Assembly (NCBI GenBank): GCA_009692115.1
Contig: SHZU01000008.1
Span: 1-64,000, forward strand
DNA length: 64,000 nucleotides
Reading direction: 5' to 3'
DNA from: Gemmatimonadota bacterium
GTDB taxonomy: Bacteria; Gemmatimonadota; Gemmatimonadetes; Gemmatimonadales; GWC2-71-9
Shown here: positions 34,335 through 43,657 of the stretch, in pieces
Position numbering within the stretch: position 1 is the stretch's first letter
Layout: each line of letters opens with the position of its first letter
The notes under the pieces: generated by a model
The model's database searches: none
What the model was told of the DNA's origin: nothing
Seen by the model: the letters and a program-made list of their open reading frames with translations, nothing else
Program-made: the position numbers and the translations under genes

Positions 34335-35099
34335 ATGATCGTCGCCGTGCTTGCGTTCGCCGTTGCCATGCAGCCGCCCCTCACCCGCGATTCCGCGGCC
34401 GTGGCCCGACTGTTCACCTCCCTCCGGGGCGCTGACTCGGCGGTGTGCGAGTTGGCTGGCCGGGCTCTGACCAACTTCGGCGGCTGGTGGGGCGCCAACG
34501 GTGACCTCCCGATGCCGATGCCGATGCCGATGCCGTTTGCTGACGGCGGGATCCACGTCAATCCGTCGATCCACGGCGTCGGCTGGCACAAGAAGGCCGA
34601 CGCCGTGGCCCTCGGCGCCTTCCGGGTGGGCCTTCGCGACCCAAGCCGGTGCGTCCGGCACATTGCCGCCAGGGTACTGGGGGACGCCAAGCCGCCCTGG
34701 GCGTACCAGACCTTCACTGCGATGTCCAAGGATGCGGATGCCGGGCTTCGGGAAACCGGAATCCTTGGCCTCGGCGAGCTCGAAGACCCCCGGTCACTGG
34801 GCGGCCTCGGTGACGCCCTGGCCGACCGGGAGACCCGGGTCCGGGCCATGGCGGCGTGGGCGTTAGGCGAGCTCGAGGACTCCCGCGCCATCGAACCGTT
34901 GAAACGGGTCCTTGCAACCGGAACGCGGTTGTCTGACCTCCGTCGCCTGGTCCGTCAGTACGGCCGCGCCGCAACGAGTGTGTTTCCGAGTGGCCCCTAC
35001 CGGAAGGGCGGAGTGTACGGAACTGATCCGAACTTCCCGGTGCCGACGCAGGAAGAGCTCCAGAATCCCGGCGCCAAGTGTCTGGATCGTAACGCCTAG
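34335..35099 (+). CDS. Exported HEAT-repeat (PBS-lyase-type) protein
   Basis: A 254-residue protein starting at ATG 34335, which gives a short hydrophobic signal-like segment (IVAVLAFAVAMQ). Residues about 90-200 contain HEAT/PBS-lyase repeats: CVRHIAARVLGDAK, GLRETGILGLGELEDPRS and RVRAMAAWALGELEDSRA, the last two being near-copies. Such repeats mediate protein-protein contacts. A PMPMPMPMP run (about 59-67) arises from a 6-bp tandem repeat. A clear terminator follows. Partner and function are unknown. Confidence 0.75.
   Translation: MIVAVLAFAVAMQPPLTRDSAAVARLFTSLRGADSAVCELAGRALTNFGGWWGANGDLPMPMPMPMPFADGGIHVNPSIHGVGWHKKADAVALGAFRVGLRDPSRCVRHIAARVLGDAKPPWAYQTFTAMSKDADAGLRETGILGLGELEDPRSLGGLGDALADRETRVRAMAAWALGELEDSRAIEPLKRVLATGTRLSDLRRLVRQYGRAATSVFPSGPYRKGGVYGTDPNFPVPTQEELQNPGAKCLDRNA
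34511..34534 (+). repeat. GATGCC tandem hexamer, four copies, within the HEAT-repeat gene
   Basis: Four exact copies encode an alternating Pro-Met run. Because the unit is 6 bp, slippage would add or remove Pro-Met pairs without changing frame, a possible source of length variation between strains. Confidence 0.8.
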
Positions 35100-35115
35100 C
35101 GCATTGAACAACTGG

Positions 35116-35149
35116 AAAGGGTAGGAGACTCTGTCTCCCACCCTTTTTT
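35116..35149 (+). terminator. Rho-independent terminator of the HEAT-repeat gene
   Basis: An 11-bp stem with one mismatch (GGGTAGGAGAC at 35119-35129 and GTCTCCCACCC at 35133-35143) closes a TCT loop and is followed by six T. It lies 17 bp after the HEAT gene stop and before the convergent amidohydrolase stop at 35164. Confidence 0.88.
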
Positions 35150-35163
35150 GTTGCCCACTCGCG

Positions 35164-38100
35164 CTACCGGTCCCACCACAGCTTCGGTGCCGGCGCCGGG
35201 TGGTTTCCGATCTCGGCCATCGTCTCCGCATCGAACAACCGTCCGTTCACCATCACGTACCGGACCGAGGTGCTGTTGCGGATGGTGGTGAGCGGGTTCT
35301 CGTCGAGCACCAACAGGTCGGCCAGCTTCCCCGCCCCGAGCGATCCGATATCCCGGTCGAGGCCGAGACTCACCGCGCCGCTCAACGTTCCGGCCCGGAG
35401 CGCCTGGTGGGGTGACATCCCGCCCTGCTCGAGCATCCACATTTCCCAATGGACGCCAAGGCCCTGGACTTGGCCGTGGGCCCCAGTGTTCACCTTGACG
35501 CCACCGTCCGCGAGGGCCTTGGCGGCCCGCGCCGTGCCTTGGTACGAGTAGTCGTCGTCCGCGGCCAGTTCCCGCCGGCGGGCCCGGGCCCCGAGCACCC
35601 CAGGCGCCGAGAATCGCCGGAGCCGCTCGTTCTTCCAGACCTCGGAGTGGGCGTACCAATAGTACTCGCCGCTCACCCCTCCGAAATTGACGATCAAGGT
35701 CGGAGTGTATCCGGTGGCACTTGCCTGGTACACCTTGAGGGCGTCCTGGTAGAGGGGAGCCACCGGAATATTGTGTTCGACGGTGGTGTGGCCGTCGAGC
35801 ACATGGGTCATGTTGTAGAAGAACGTGCTGCCTCCCTCGGGCACCACCATCATCCCGAGTTGGCGCGCCGCCTCGACGATTTGCTGGCGGGCATCCCGGC
35901 GGGGCTGATTGTAGCTTTTCACACTGAAGGCGCCGACGGCCTTCATCCGGCGCAGATGGGTCAACGCGTCTTCGAACGACGTGGTGATCGCTTTGGCGCC
36001 GCCTTCGGCTCCGTACAGAATCGTGCCAGTCGAGAACAACCGTGGGGCGGTGATCATCCCCGCCTTGATCATCTCCGAGGCGCTGAACACCATCTCGGTC
36101 GAATTCGACGGGTCATGCATCGTGGTCACGCCGAAGGCCAGGCTCTGCAGCAATGAAGGATTCGTTGTCGCCGTGATCCCGTTCGATCCGGTGCCCACGT
36201 GAGCATGGGCGTCCACGAGGCCCGGCATGACGAACCGGCCGCTGATATCGATCCGCCGGGCGTCCGCCGGCACCGCCACCTGGTCGGACGGGCCGGCCGC
36301 TACGATCCGATTCCGGTCAATCACGACCGTTCCGTTGGTGATGACCTCGTCGCCGTTCATCGTGATGACCGTTCCGCCGACCAAGGCGATTTTCCCGCTC
36401 GGCCGGTCAGTGTCGGTTGGGAAGCCAATTGGGACGCCGGTTGCCTCCGGCTCGCGCTTGAGGCTGGTGGTATCGGCGGCTTCAAACCCAAAGGTCTGGT
36501 TCAGGTCGCGCTGAAACAACTCGGGTCCGAGGGACCAGTAGAGCCGCCGGCTGTCGGCCGACCAATGGAGGTCCTCGCCGGCGTCCCGGGACACCCGCTT
36601 GACCGGCACGTCGGTGGCGGATGACCCGAGCTGAACCGCTCGTCCGGTGGCCGTGAACGGCGCCAGATAAGCATTGAACCGTTCGACCCACGCCACATAC
36701 CGCTCGTCGGGCGAGATGACGAACTGGGTCGCGCTCTCGGAGGTCACGTGGACCCGCCGTTCGCCGCCGGTCAGATTGACGCTGATGAGCGCCGGCTTGC
36801 TGCTGTCCGAAGCGGTCAAATAGAGCCGCTCACCGGTGCGCGAGAACGTCGGCTCGGTGCCCTGCGTCGTCACGAGGACCGGTTCACCGCCGGCGGTGCT
36901 GACCCGGTAGATCCCTTGGTCCCGGCTCGAGCCGGGACCCCGGAGTTCGTCGCCTCCGGTCCGGCGAAACACCACCTGTTTGCCGTCGGGCGAATACCGG
37001 GGCGTCACATAGTGGCCCAGGCGGGCCGTCAAGGTGCGGCCGGCCCGGCCGTCGACACCCACCGTGCGAATGGCGCCGAGCGAGTCGTCGTCCCAGGTGG
37101 CATAGACGATCGTCGCCCCGTCCGGCGACCACGAAGGAAACAGTTCCAAACCCCGGCCGCCGGCGGTGAGCCGCCGCGGAGTTCCGTTCGGCACGTCGCG
37201 AAGGTAGAGTTTGCCGAGCGCGGTGTAGACCACCCGCCGCTGATCGGGCGAGACGGTCACCCAGCGGAGCAGCTTGACGTCGAAACGATCGGGCGCCACC
37301 GTCTGGGGGAACCGGACCGCATCGGTAATCGTCTGTTTGACCGACGCGGTGAACGGGATGTTGGTCGCCTGCCCCGTCGCGGCGTCCACCCGCCAGAGTT
37401 TGCCCTGCGCCCAAATGACCAGGCTCTTCCGGTCGGGCGTCCAGTCGTAGCCGGGGTAGGTGCCGAAGAGCGACCAAGCCTCCTGTTGATCGTGATCGAG
37501 GCCGTCCCAGAGCGGACGCTCTCGGCCGCTTTCCATATCCTGCAAAAAGAGGACACTCTTCGGCCCGACCCGGCGAATGAAGGCCATGGTCCGGCCGTCC
37601 GGTGACGGCGTCGGGGCGAGCGAACCGCCGGGACCTCGGATCCATGTTACCCGTTCGCCGGACTCCCGGTCGAGGCGCTGAATGACGTACACCGTGCCGT
37701 GCGGGTTGCGGTTGTAGTCGAAGCCTCCACCCGGCGAGACATCTTCCGAGAAGTAGACATATCGGCCATCCGGCGACACGGCCGGTTCGGTGGCGTTTTG
37801 CTCCCAGTTCCGCCGGTCGGTCAACCGGAGCCCGGCGCCGCCGGCTGCGTGGAACAGCCACATTTCCCCGGCGCCAAGCGAGCGGGTGTTGCGGAAGTGC
37901 TTCCGCCCGACGAGATACCTGCCGTCCGGCGTCCACGCCGGGTTCGACACCTGCCGTTCGCGCTCTTTCGACACCTGGCGGAGGTCCCCCCCTCCAACGG
38001 CCATCGTCCAGATGTTTTCGATCCCGTCTCGATCGCTCATAAACGCGATCCGGGCGCCATCCGGCGACCATCGCGGCATCGTCTCGTACGCCGGGCCGCC

Positions 38101-38364
38101 GAGGATGGCGGTGGCTCGGCCGCCGGTGGTGGGCAGGGTGTAGATGTCGCCTAACAGATCGAACACCACCGTCCGGCCGTCGGGCGAAACGTCGACCGAC
38201 ATCCAGGTGCCCTCGGACGTCTCGAAGGCCACCTCGCGCGAGGGACCGTGCTTGGCCTGCACGTCCCATTTGGCGGGAATGGTGGGCGAGGCGGCTTTGG
38301 TGCTGTCTTGTGCGGCGAGAGAAACGGGGCATGCCAGCGCGGCAAGGAGGAGTGGTGTCCGCAT
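35164..38364 (-). CDS. Exported amidohydrolase with N-terminal TolB-like beta-propeller
   Basis: A 1066-residue protein with a signal peptide (ALACPVSLAA-Q). Residues about 45-640 are a TolB/WD40-like propeller with many xSPDGxxIxF repeats (WSPDGARIAFMSDRDG, YSPDGKQVVFRR). Residues about 660-1060 are an amidohydrolase: RFVMPGLVDAHAHVGTG (HxH metal pair), VEHNIPVAPL (third His), a late KVNTGAHGQ segment and GKLADLLVLDENP at the end. This two-domain type is frequent in Gemmatimonadota and Bacteroidota. Imidazolonepropionase-like or peptide/lactone substrates have been proposed; the true one is unknown. It starts 1 bp after the DinB stop. Confidence 0.9.
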   Translation of the reverse strand: MRTPLLLAALACPVSLAAQDSTKAASPTIPAKWDVQAKHGPSREVAFETSEGTWMSVDVSPDGRTVVFDLLGDIYTLPTTGGRATAILGGPAYETMPRWSPDGARIAFMSDRDGIENIWTMAVGGGDLRQVSKERERQVSNPAWTPDGRYLVGRKHFRNTRSLGAGEMWLFHAAGGAGLRLTDRRNWEQNATEPAVSPDGRYVYFSEDVSPGGGFDYNRNPHGTVYVIQRLDRESGERVTWIRGPGGSLAPTPSPDGRTMAFIRRVGPKSVLFLQDMESGRERPLWDGLDHDQQEAWSLFGTYPGYDWTPDRKSLVIWAQGKLWRVDAATGQATNIPFTASVKQTITDAVRFPQTVAPDRFDVKLLRWVTVSPDQRRVVYTALGKLYLRDVPNGTPRRLTAGGRGLELFPSWSPDGATIVYATWDDDSLGAIRTVGVDGRAGRTLTARLGHYVTPRYSPDGKQVVFRRTGGDELRGPGSSRDQGIYRVSTAGGEPVLVTTQGTEPTFSRTGERLYLTASDSSKPALISVNLTGGERRVHVTSESATQFVISPDERYVAWVERFNAYLAPFTATGRAVQLGSSATDVPVKRVSRDAGEDLHWSADSRRLYWSLGPELFQRDLNQTFGFEAADTTSLKREPEATGVPIGFPTDTDRPSGKIALVGGTVITMNGDEVITNGTVVIDRNRIVAAGPSDQVAVPADARRIDISGRFVMPGLVDAHAHVGTGSNGITATTNPSLLQSLAFGVTTMHDPSNSTEMVFSASEMIKAGMITAPRLFSTGTILYGAEGGAKAITTSFEDALTHLRRMKAVGAFSVKSYNQPRRDARQQIVEAARQLGMMVVPEGGSTFFYNMTHVLDGHTTVEHNIPVAPLYQDALKVYQASATGYTPTLIVNFGGVSGEYYWYAHSEVWKNERLRRFSAPGVLGARARRRELAADDDYSYQGTARAAKALADGGVKVNTGAHGQVQGLGVHWEMWMLEQGGMSPHQALRAGTLSGAVSLGLDRDIGSLGAGKLADLLVLDENPLTTIRNSTSVRYVMVNGRLFDAETMAEIGNHPAPAPKLWWDR

Positions 38365-38365
38365 C

Positions 38366-38902
38366 TCAGCGGGACCAGGGCGGGACGATCCCGTTCATCC
38401 GGGCGTAGGCGATCGATTGCCCGAGATGTTCGTTCATGTGGGCCACCAATTGAAGCAGCACGGACCACTGCGGTACCGCCCGGCCGTATTGGATGGTCTC
38501 CTCTGACGGGTCACGAAGCCCCGCCACGACGGCGCGAACGTGCTCGGCCGATTCCTTGAGCAGGGCTACGATCCGGGCCTTGTCGGCAATGTCCTCGGTG
38601 GCATCTCCGTCCCGGCCTCCGGGTGCGGGCACGCCAAGACTGGTGGCGGGATAGAGGTAGTTGTAGTGGGCCACGTGGGCGTACACCTTGGCGACGGTCA
38701 TCACGCCGGGGCCCGGGCTCCACCCGTATTTGTCCGCCGGCATGGCCTCGGCCAAGGCAATGAACTTGGGCATCGACTCTTTGAACTGGAGGAGTGCCTC
38801 TGCGGCGAATCCGGCGGCCGTGCTGGGGGCTGCTTGCGCTGTGAGTACCGGGGCGCTGCAAAGCGCCAATCCGGTGAGAACGATACCAGTCCATCGTCGC
38901 AT
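38366..38902 (-). CDS. Exported DinB family protein
   Basis: A 178-residue four-helix-bundle protein of the DinB/YfiT superfamily. ATG 38902 gives a signal peptide (cleavage near LTAQA, residue 23). The metal-binding histidines are visible in AHVAHYNYLYP and in LVAHMNEHLGQSIAYAR. Members include thiol-transferases and metal-dependent hydrolases; an exported copy is typical of Gemmatimonadota. It lies between the NAD(P)-dependent dehydrogenase (28 bp upstream) and the amidohydrolase (1 bp downstream), so the three should be cotranscribed. Confidence 0.87.
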   Translation of the reverse strand: MRRWTGIVLTGLALCSAPVLTAQAAPSTAAGFAAEALLQFKESMPKFIALAEAMPADKYGWSPGPGVMTVAKVYAHVAHYNYLYPATSLGVPAPGGRDGDATEDIADKARIVALLKESAEHVRAVVAGLRDPSEETIQYGRAVPQWSVLLQLVAHMNEHLGQSIAYARMNGIVPPWSR

Positions 38903-38930
38903 GATTACCTCGGAGAAAGAGTTCAACGGG

Positions 38931-39929
38931 TCAGCCGCCGAAGTAGGACGGCAGCCGGAGACTCCGCATCGTGTGGAGGCCCGGCTTGGCGGCCAACACC
39001 GCGGGGATCGAGTTCACGGTAATGGACGCCGTCGCCACATCGCCGTGGACGCCGCCCTCGATCCGGGAGTAGATCGGCGGCGATCCCGTGATCCGCACCG
39101 CATCATAGGACGCCGGCGCGCCAAGATAGGCCTCCATGTGGAGGGTAATGACCGGTGCGCCGTTCACGAAACCGACGCCGTCCTGAATGATGCCGCGGAC
39201 CCGCCCGGCCGGCACCGTCAGGAACTCGCTCGACACCGCCGTCTCGGCCATCTTGGGCAGAATCTCGTCGGTAATCCGATCGAGGCGCCATCCCATCGCG
39301 TCGGCGATCATCGCGATCGATTCGGTGAGTCCGACGTGGCGGACCGTTCCCGCGGCGACCCGCTCCTGGAACTCGGCCAGTGTGAGGCCCGCGCCGATCT
39401 TCTGCTGGAACGGCAACCGCCGCCGGGCGGCATCCTGAACCCGGTCCACGTGAATCGCATCGACCCGCTCGCACACGGCGGTCAGGGCAATCGGCAGTGC
39501 ATCCATCGTGAACCCCGGATTGACCCCGGTTCCGAGTACGGCCACCTTCGCCTTCTTGGCCATGGCGTCGATCCGTTTGGCCAACTTCCGGTGCGTGCAG
39601 TAGGGATACGCCAACTCTTCGGTCGTCGACACCACCGGGACCCGGCGTTTGAAGATGGTCTCGAGTTGGGCCGCGACGGTTTCGAGCGACGAACTGGTGC
39701 AGAGGACCACCACGTCCGGCTTGGCTCGCTTGATCGCTTGGGCCACGTCGTCGGTGACCTTGACCCGGAGTTTCCGGTCGAGCCCGGTTACCGTGCCCAA
39801 GTCTTTTCCGACCAGGCTGTCGTCGATATCGACGGCGGCGACAATCTTGAACCCCGGCCGCGTCGCGACCTGGCGAACGATGGCGGCCCCGATCGGACCG
39901 AGCCCCATGTGCATCACCCGAATGGTCAT
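38931..39929 (-). CDS. DapB-like NAD(P)-binding dehydrogenase (2,4-diaminopentanoate dehydrogenase type)
   Basis: A 332-residue protein with an N-terminal Rossmann fold (HMGLGPIGAAIVRQV) and second strand VAAVDIDDSLVGKDLG, followed by VVLCTSSSLETVAAQ and the catalytic-region LGTGVNPGFTMDALPI. This set is typical of the dihydrodipicolinate-reductase-like family that contains Ord, an amino acid amine dehydrogenase, and homoserine dehydrogenase relatives. The substrate is uncertain. The start at 39929 has an AGGAG ribosome site. Upstream in-frame sequence belongs to the divergent spacer and phosphoesterase region. It heads an operon with DinB and the propeller amidohydrolase. Confidence 0.82.
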   Translation of the reverse strand: MTIRVMHMGLGPIGAAIVRQVATRPGFKIVAAVDIDDSLVGKDLGTVTGLDRKLRVKVTDDVAQAIKRAKPDVVVLCTSSSLETVAAQLETIFKRRVPVVSTTEELAYPYCTHRKLAKRIDAMAKKAKVAVLGTGVNPGFTMDALPIALTAVCERVDAIHVDRVQDAARRRLPFQQKIGAGLTLAEFQERVAAGTVRHVGLTESIAMIADAMGWRLDRITDEILPKMAETAVSSEFLTVPAGRVRGIIQDGVGFVNGAPVITLHMEAYLGAPASYDAVRITGSPPIYSRIEGGVHGDVATASITVNSIPAVLAAKPGLHTMRSLRLPSYFGG

Positions 39930-40019
39930 TCCGTGCTCCTGGCAAGTGAACGAACGGGGAGAAACTAGGCTTTTCGAGCCCCGCTCGCCACCATGGCGGC
40001 CGGTGGATATCTTGGAACC

Positions 40020-41031
40020 ATGCGGAATTCGATCATCGGGTCGATCCTGCTGTCCGTGGCCGGTTCGGTTGGGGGCCTCCTGGCCCAAGACAGCGTCGTC
40101 GGGGTCAGCCGGATCGTGGCCGTCGGCGACGTCCACGGCGACTTCGCCCAGTTCACCACCGTCCTCCGCCAGGCCGGCGTCATCGATGCCAAGAACCGGT
40201 GGGCTGGCGGCCAAACCCACCTGGTTCAGACCGGCGACGTGCCCGACCGGGGTCCCGACTCCCGCCAGGTGATGGATTTGCTCATGGAGCTCACGCCGCA
40301 GGCCGAAAAAGCCGGCGGACAGGTCCATGCCCTGATTGGGAACCACGAAGCGATGAGGGTCCTCGGCGACCTTCGCTACGTCTCACCGGGAGAGTACGAA
40401 GCGTTCCGAACGTCCGCTTGGGTGGGTCGAGCACCGGCGGGCGTTCGAGAGCAAGGGTCGCTACGGCGCCTGGATCCACCAGAACAACGCCGCGGTCATG
40501 AGCGACGGGTTCCTCTTCCTCCACGGTGGCATCGGACCGAACTACGCGGCGACGACCCTTCGCGACATCAACAACGGCGTGAGGCAAGGGCTCGTGGTCG
40601 GAACGGATCCGGGCATGGCCGAAGACGGTGAAGGGCCGCTCTGGTATCGCGGCCTGGCCACCAGCGAGGAAGCGCCGCTCGCGGCCCACGTTGATCAAGT
40701 GTTGGCCAATTTCGGGGTCCAGCACATCGTGATCGGCCACTCCGTGACCGCCGGGACGGTGATGACCCGGCACGCGGGCAAGGTGATCATGATCGATGTC
40801 GGCCTTTCGGCGGTCTACGGGGGGCCGCCCGCGTGTTTGGTGATCGAAAACGGCAAGCCGTATACCCTGCACCGGGGGCAGAAGCTCGAACTGCCTGAGG
40901 GCGGGGCCGATCCGCTACCCTACCTCAAGGCGGCCGCCGCGCTCGACCCGCAGCCATCCCGGCTCCAAAAACTGATCGACCAACTCGAGGCCCAGCCTGC
41001 CGGAGCCGCCCGTCTCGGCCGAGTCGGATAG
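40020..41031 (+). pseudogene. Exported metallophosphoesterase gene broken by an internal deletion with frameshift
   Basis: It starts at ATG 40020 with a signal peptide (GSVGGLLA-Q). The 5-prime part carries the dimetal motifs GDVHGDF, GDVPDRG and GNHEAM and reaches YVSPGEYEAFRTS near 40418. The rest is in another frame: LGWVEHRRAFESKGRYGAW, FLFLHGGIGPNY, and VIGHSVTAGTV, running to 41031. Family members have about 30-40 residues between these two blocks, so some 100 bp plus frame are missing. All metal ligands remain in one frame or the other. No single intact product is encoded as written. Confidence 0.78.
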
Positions 41032-41094
41032 TCTCGGGCTACCATGGCAAAGTGGATCGCAGCGCCGTCGCGTTGGCCGGCGGGGGCGCCATAA

Positions 41095-42165
41095 CTACCG
41101 CGGCACGACGACTCGTGCCACCACGTTCCGCGTGAGCGAGCTGACGTAGAGGGTGTCACCCGCGGCCACGGCACCCGTGGTCGCGTGGAATCTCCCGGTC
41201 GGGTCCTGCAGGTTGGAGCGAACCTGGCCCGTGGTATCGATCCCGATCACCATCCCATAGGCCGCGGCCTCCCGGACCCGGAACCGCTCCGGCACTCGAT
41301 ACAACATCTTTCGGAAAAAGGGCGACATCGCTCGAATCTTGGTGGTTTCCGGGCTCCTGGGCGCGAATAACCCGACCCAGAACGTGCCATGGCCGTCGTA
41401 CCCGATATTGTCCGGCACGCCGGGGAGCCCTTCGATGAACACCTCCGATTCGCCGGCTCGCGGCCCGGCAAGCCAGTACCGGAGGATTCGCCCCGTCATC
41501 GTCTCATTCAACAGCAACCACTCCCCGCCCGGGCCAACCGCCACGCCGTTGGCAAAGTCAACCGAGTCGAGCGCGACCGTCGTAGCGCCCGACGCCGGGT
41601 CATAGCGCAACAGTCGGCCGGTGGGCCGGCTCTCCCAGAAGTCCAGCAGTCCGCCGGTGGCGACGCCCCACCGTTGCGAGGCGTCCGAAAACCAGATGAT
41701 GCCGTCCGGCGCGATGTCGAGCGCGTCCGTAAACACCAGCCGCCTCCCGCCGCCGCGATCGGTCAACACCGTTACCACTCCGCCCGGCGCCACCGAGAGG
41801 AGACCACGGACCGCGTCCGCCACGATCAACGTGCCGGTTCGGTCAAACCGGAGCCCAAGCGGCCGCCCTCCGGTATTCGCGATCGCGTCAACCCGCCCCG
41901 TGGTTCGGTCGATCCGGACGACGGTCCCGTTCGCGAGCCCGGTGTAGATCCCGCCGTCCGGTCCGATGGTCAGATCCTCGGGCCCAGGTGCGGGCATCAG
42001 CAGCGTATCGGCAGCCGTGAGGAGCGAGTTAGGCGCGAACGGGCCGGTGAACCCGGCGTTCGGGGTAGGGGTCCACGGGGCTGGTTCGATCGGGATCGGG
42101 GCCAGCAGGAAATACAGAAGTACGACGCCAACCAGCGTCGAGAGGCCGCGGCCCAGTGGCTTCAT
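41095..42165 (-). CDS. SMP-30/strictosidine-synthase-like beta-propeller protein
   Basis: A 356-residue protein with an N-terminal membrane anchor or signal (LSTLVGVVLLYFLLAPIPI). The body is a six-bladed NHL/SMP-30-type propeller of the strictosidine synthase-like (APMAP) group: GPEDLTIGPDGGIYTGLANG, PLGLRFDRTGTLIVAD, DALDIAPDGIIWFSDAS, FANGVAVGPGGEWLLLNET and LPGVPDNIGYDGHGTFWVG. Animal APMAP has arylesterase activity; the bacterial substrate is unknown. ATG 42165 is chosen because the upstream extension overlaps the VIT gene stop. It is third in a series with the small barrel and VIT-like genes. Confidence 0.85.
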   Translation of the reverse strand: MKPLGRGLSTLVGVVLLYFLLAPIPIEPAPWTPTPNAGFTGPFAPNSLLTAADTLLMPAPGPEDLTIGPDGGIYTGLANGTVVRIDRTTGRVDAIANTGGRPLGLRFDRTGTLIVADAVRGLLSVAPGGVVTVLTDRGGGRRLVFTDALDIAPDGIIWFSDASQRWGVATGGLLDFWESRPTGRLLRYDPASGATTVALDSVDFANGVAVGPGGEWLLLNETMTGRILRYWLAGPRAGESEVFIEGLPGVPDNIGYDGHGTFWVGLFAPRSPETTKIRAMSPFFRKMLYRVPERFRVREAAAYGMVIGIDTTGQVRSNLQDPTGRFHATTGAVAAGDTLYVSSLTRNVVARVVVPR

Positions 42166-42179
42166 CGGAGTCTCCCTGG

Positions 42180-42874
42180 CTAAACAGTCACGCCTCCGAA
42201 CAACCGGCCCACCCACAAGGTCACTCCCATCGCGACCGCACCCCAGAACGCCACCCGCACCGTGCCCGCCAACACCGGAGCGCCGCCGAGCCGGGCGGCG
42301 AGCGCACCTAAGCCGGCCAGCAAGACCAACGTCGTGGCGACCAATGCCAACGTGAGGCTGCTCGGCGGGAGCAGGGCGGCCAGCAGCGCGGGCGGGGCTG
42401 CCCCGAGCGCAAACGCGCCAGCCGAGGCCAGTGCCGCCTCGATCGGGCGAGCCCGGGTGCCTTCAGACATCCCCAATCCGTCGCGAGCATGGGCGCCGAG
42501 TGCGTCGTGGGCCGCCAATGCCCGGGCGACCTCAGCGGCCAACTCGGGGCTGAGACCCCGGCTTTGGTAGATCTGGGTCAGCTCGGCGTGCTCCAACGCG
42601 GGCGACTCGGTGAGTTCGCGCTTTTCCCGGGCCAGGTCGGCTGTTTCGGTGTCCGCTTGGGAGCTGACCGAGACGTATTCGCCCGCCGCCATCGACAGCG
42701 CGCCGGCCACCAGCCCCGCCACCGCGGTCAGGAGGATCGCCTCTCGGCTCGGCTCCGCCGCCGCAACGCCCACCACCAAACTGCTGGTGCTGATCAGCCC
42801 GTCATTGGCCCCGAGCACGGCCGCCCGAAGCCAACCGATGTGTGCCCCGTCCGATGAAATTCTCGATGGACCAT
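42180..42874 (-). pseudogene. VIT1/CCC1 family transporter gene with a 2-bp frameshift near its start
   Basis: From about 42843 to 42180 the frame encodes a VIT1/CCC1-type protein: HIGWLRAAVLGANDGLISTSSLVVG, GALSMAAGEYVSVSSQADTE and two C-terminal helices. The family start MVHREFHRTGH is present at ATG 42874 but in another frame. The join falls at a run of three TG dinucleotides (42839-42844); removing one TG restores a continuous protein of about 231 residues. Members move iron or manganese. It may be a genuine frameshift, a phase-variable run or a sequencing error. Downstream of the break the protein is intact. Confidence 0.75.
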
Positions 42875-42890
42875 CCGCCCCCGTCCCAGC

Positions 42891-43496
42891 TCATTGGGAG
42901 CTGACCCCAAAAGGTACTCCAAAACCGAACTTGAGGTGGACGTCCTTCTGCTTGAGCTTGCTGCTGGTTTGGGTCGTGACCAGGTAGTCGGCATTGTAGC
43001 TGTAGAGATCGGCGCCGACACTCAAGCCGATGCCGCCGAGTCGAAGCCCCGCGCCGGCCCCGAAAATCCCGGTGAGATAGCTGGACTTGGCCGCGTTCGT
43101 GAAGGCCACCCCGCCCCGGCTGATCATCCCGAGGCCGCCATTGACGAAGAGGGTCAATGGGCTGGTGATCGGAAGGATGAAGACCACGAGCTGGCCGGCC
43201 CCCGTAAACAGCTTGGCGTCGCGCTTCTGGAGGCTGCTGCCCGGCCCGATCTGATAGGTCGTCGGCACGTAGTTGCCGCTGAACGATACGCCGAGGTGCT
43301 TCCCGAAGGTGGCCCCGATTCGGGCGCCGAACGAAAACCCACCCTCGAGCGAGTCGACGGTGCCGGTGGTGGCAATACTCTGGAGTTTTTCGGTCGGGAT
43401 GTAGAAGCCGACCTGGGGGGCAAAGTTCAACCGGGTTTGGGCCTGGACGGCCGGGGCGACAAGGAGGGCAAGCAGGACCAGGTGGGCCGGGCGCAT
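42891..43496 (-). CDS. Small outer-membrane beta-barrel protein
   Basis: A 201-residue protein starting at ATG 43496 with a signal peptide (LLVAPAVQA-Q, residue 19). Mature strands alternate as in 8-stranded barrels (LNFAPQVGFYIPTEKL, FSFGARIGATFGKHLGVSFSGNY, LRLGGIGLSVGADLYSY). It has the same general design as the barrel gene at 3492-4124, including FxP.VG..IPT near the mature N-terminus, so the two may be distant paralogues. It lies 16 bp upstream of the VIT-like gene on the same strand. Function unknown. Confidence 0.7.
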   Translation of the reverse strand: MRPAHLVLLALLVAPAVQAQTRLNFAPQVGFYIPTEKLQSIATTGTVDSLEGGFSFGARIGATFGKHLGVSFSGNYVPTTYQIGPGSSLQKRDAKLFTGAGQLVVFILPITSPLTLFVNGGLGMISRGGVAFTNAAKSSYLTGIFGAGAGLRLGGIGLSVGADLYSYNADYLVTTQTSSKLKQKDVHLKFGFGVPFGVSSQ

Positions 43497-43657
43497 TCGG
43501 ATGACTCCGGTCGAAGTTTGGGTGGTCCAGGACAGTTCCAAACTACACCGACCGGTCACCGGAGTCTCACCTGGGTCTCATCTTCCGCTTGCCTTGGCTA
43601 AGTGCTTGTCGGAATGAGAGTTGTTAGCTGCGGGAATCCCCGATACCTTTCGCGGCC

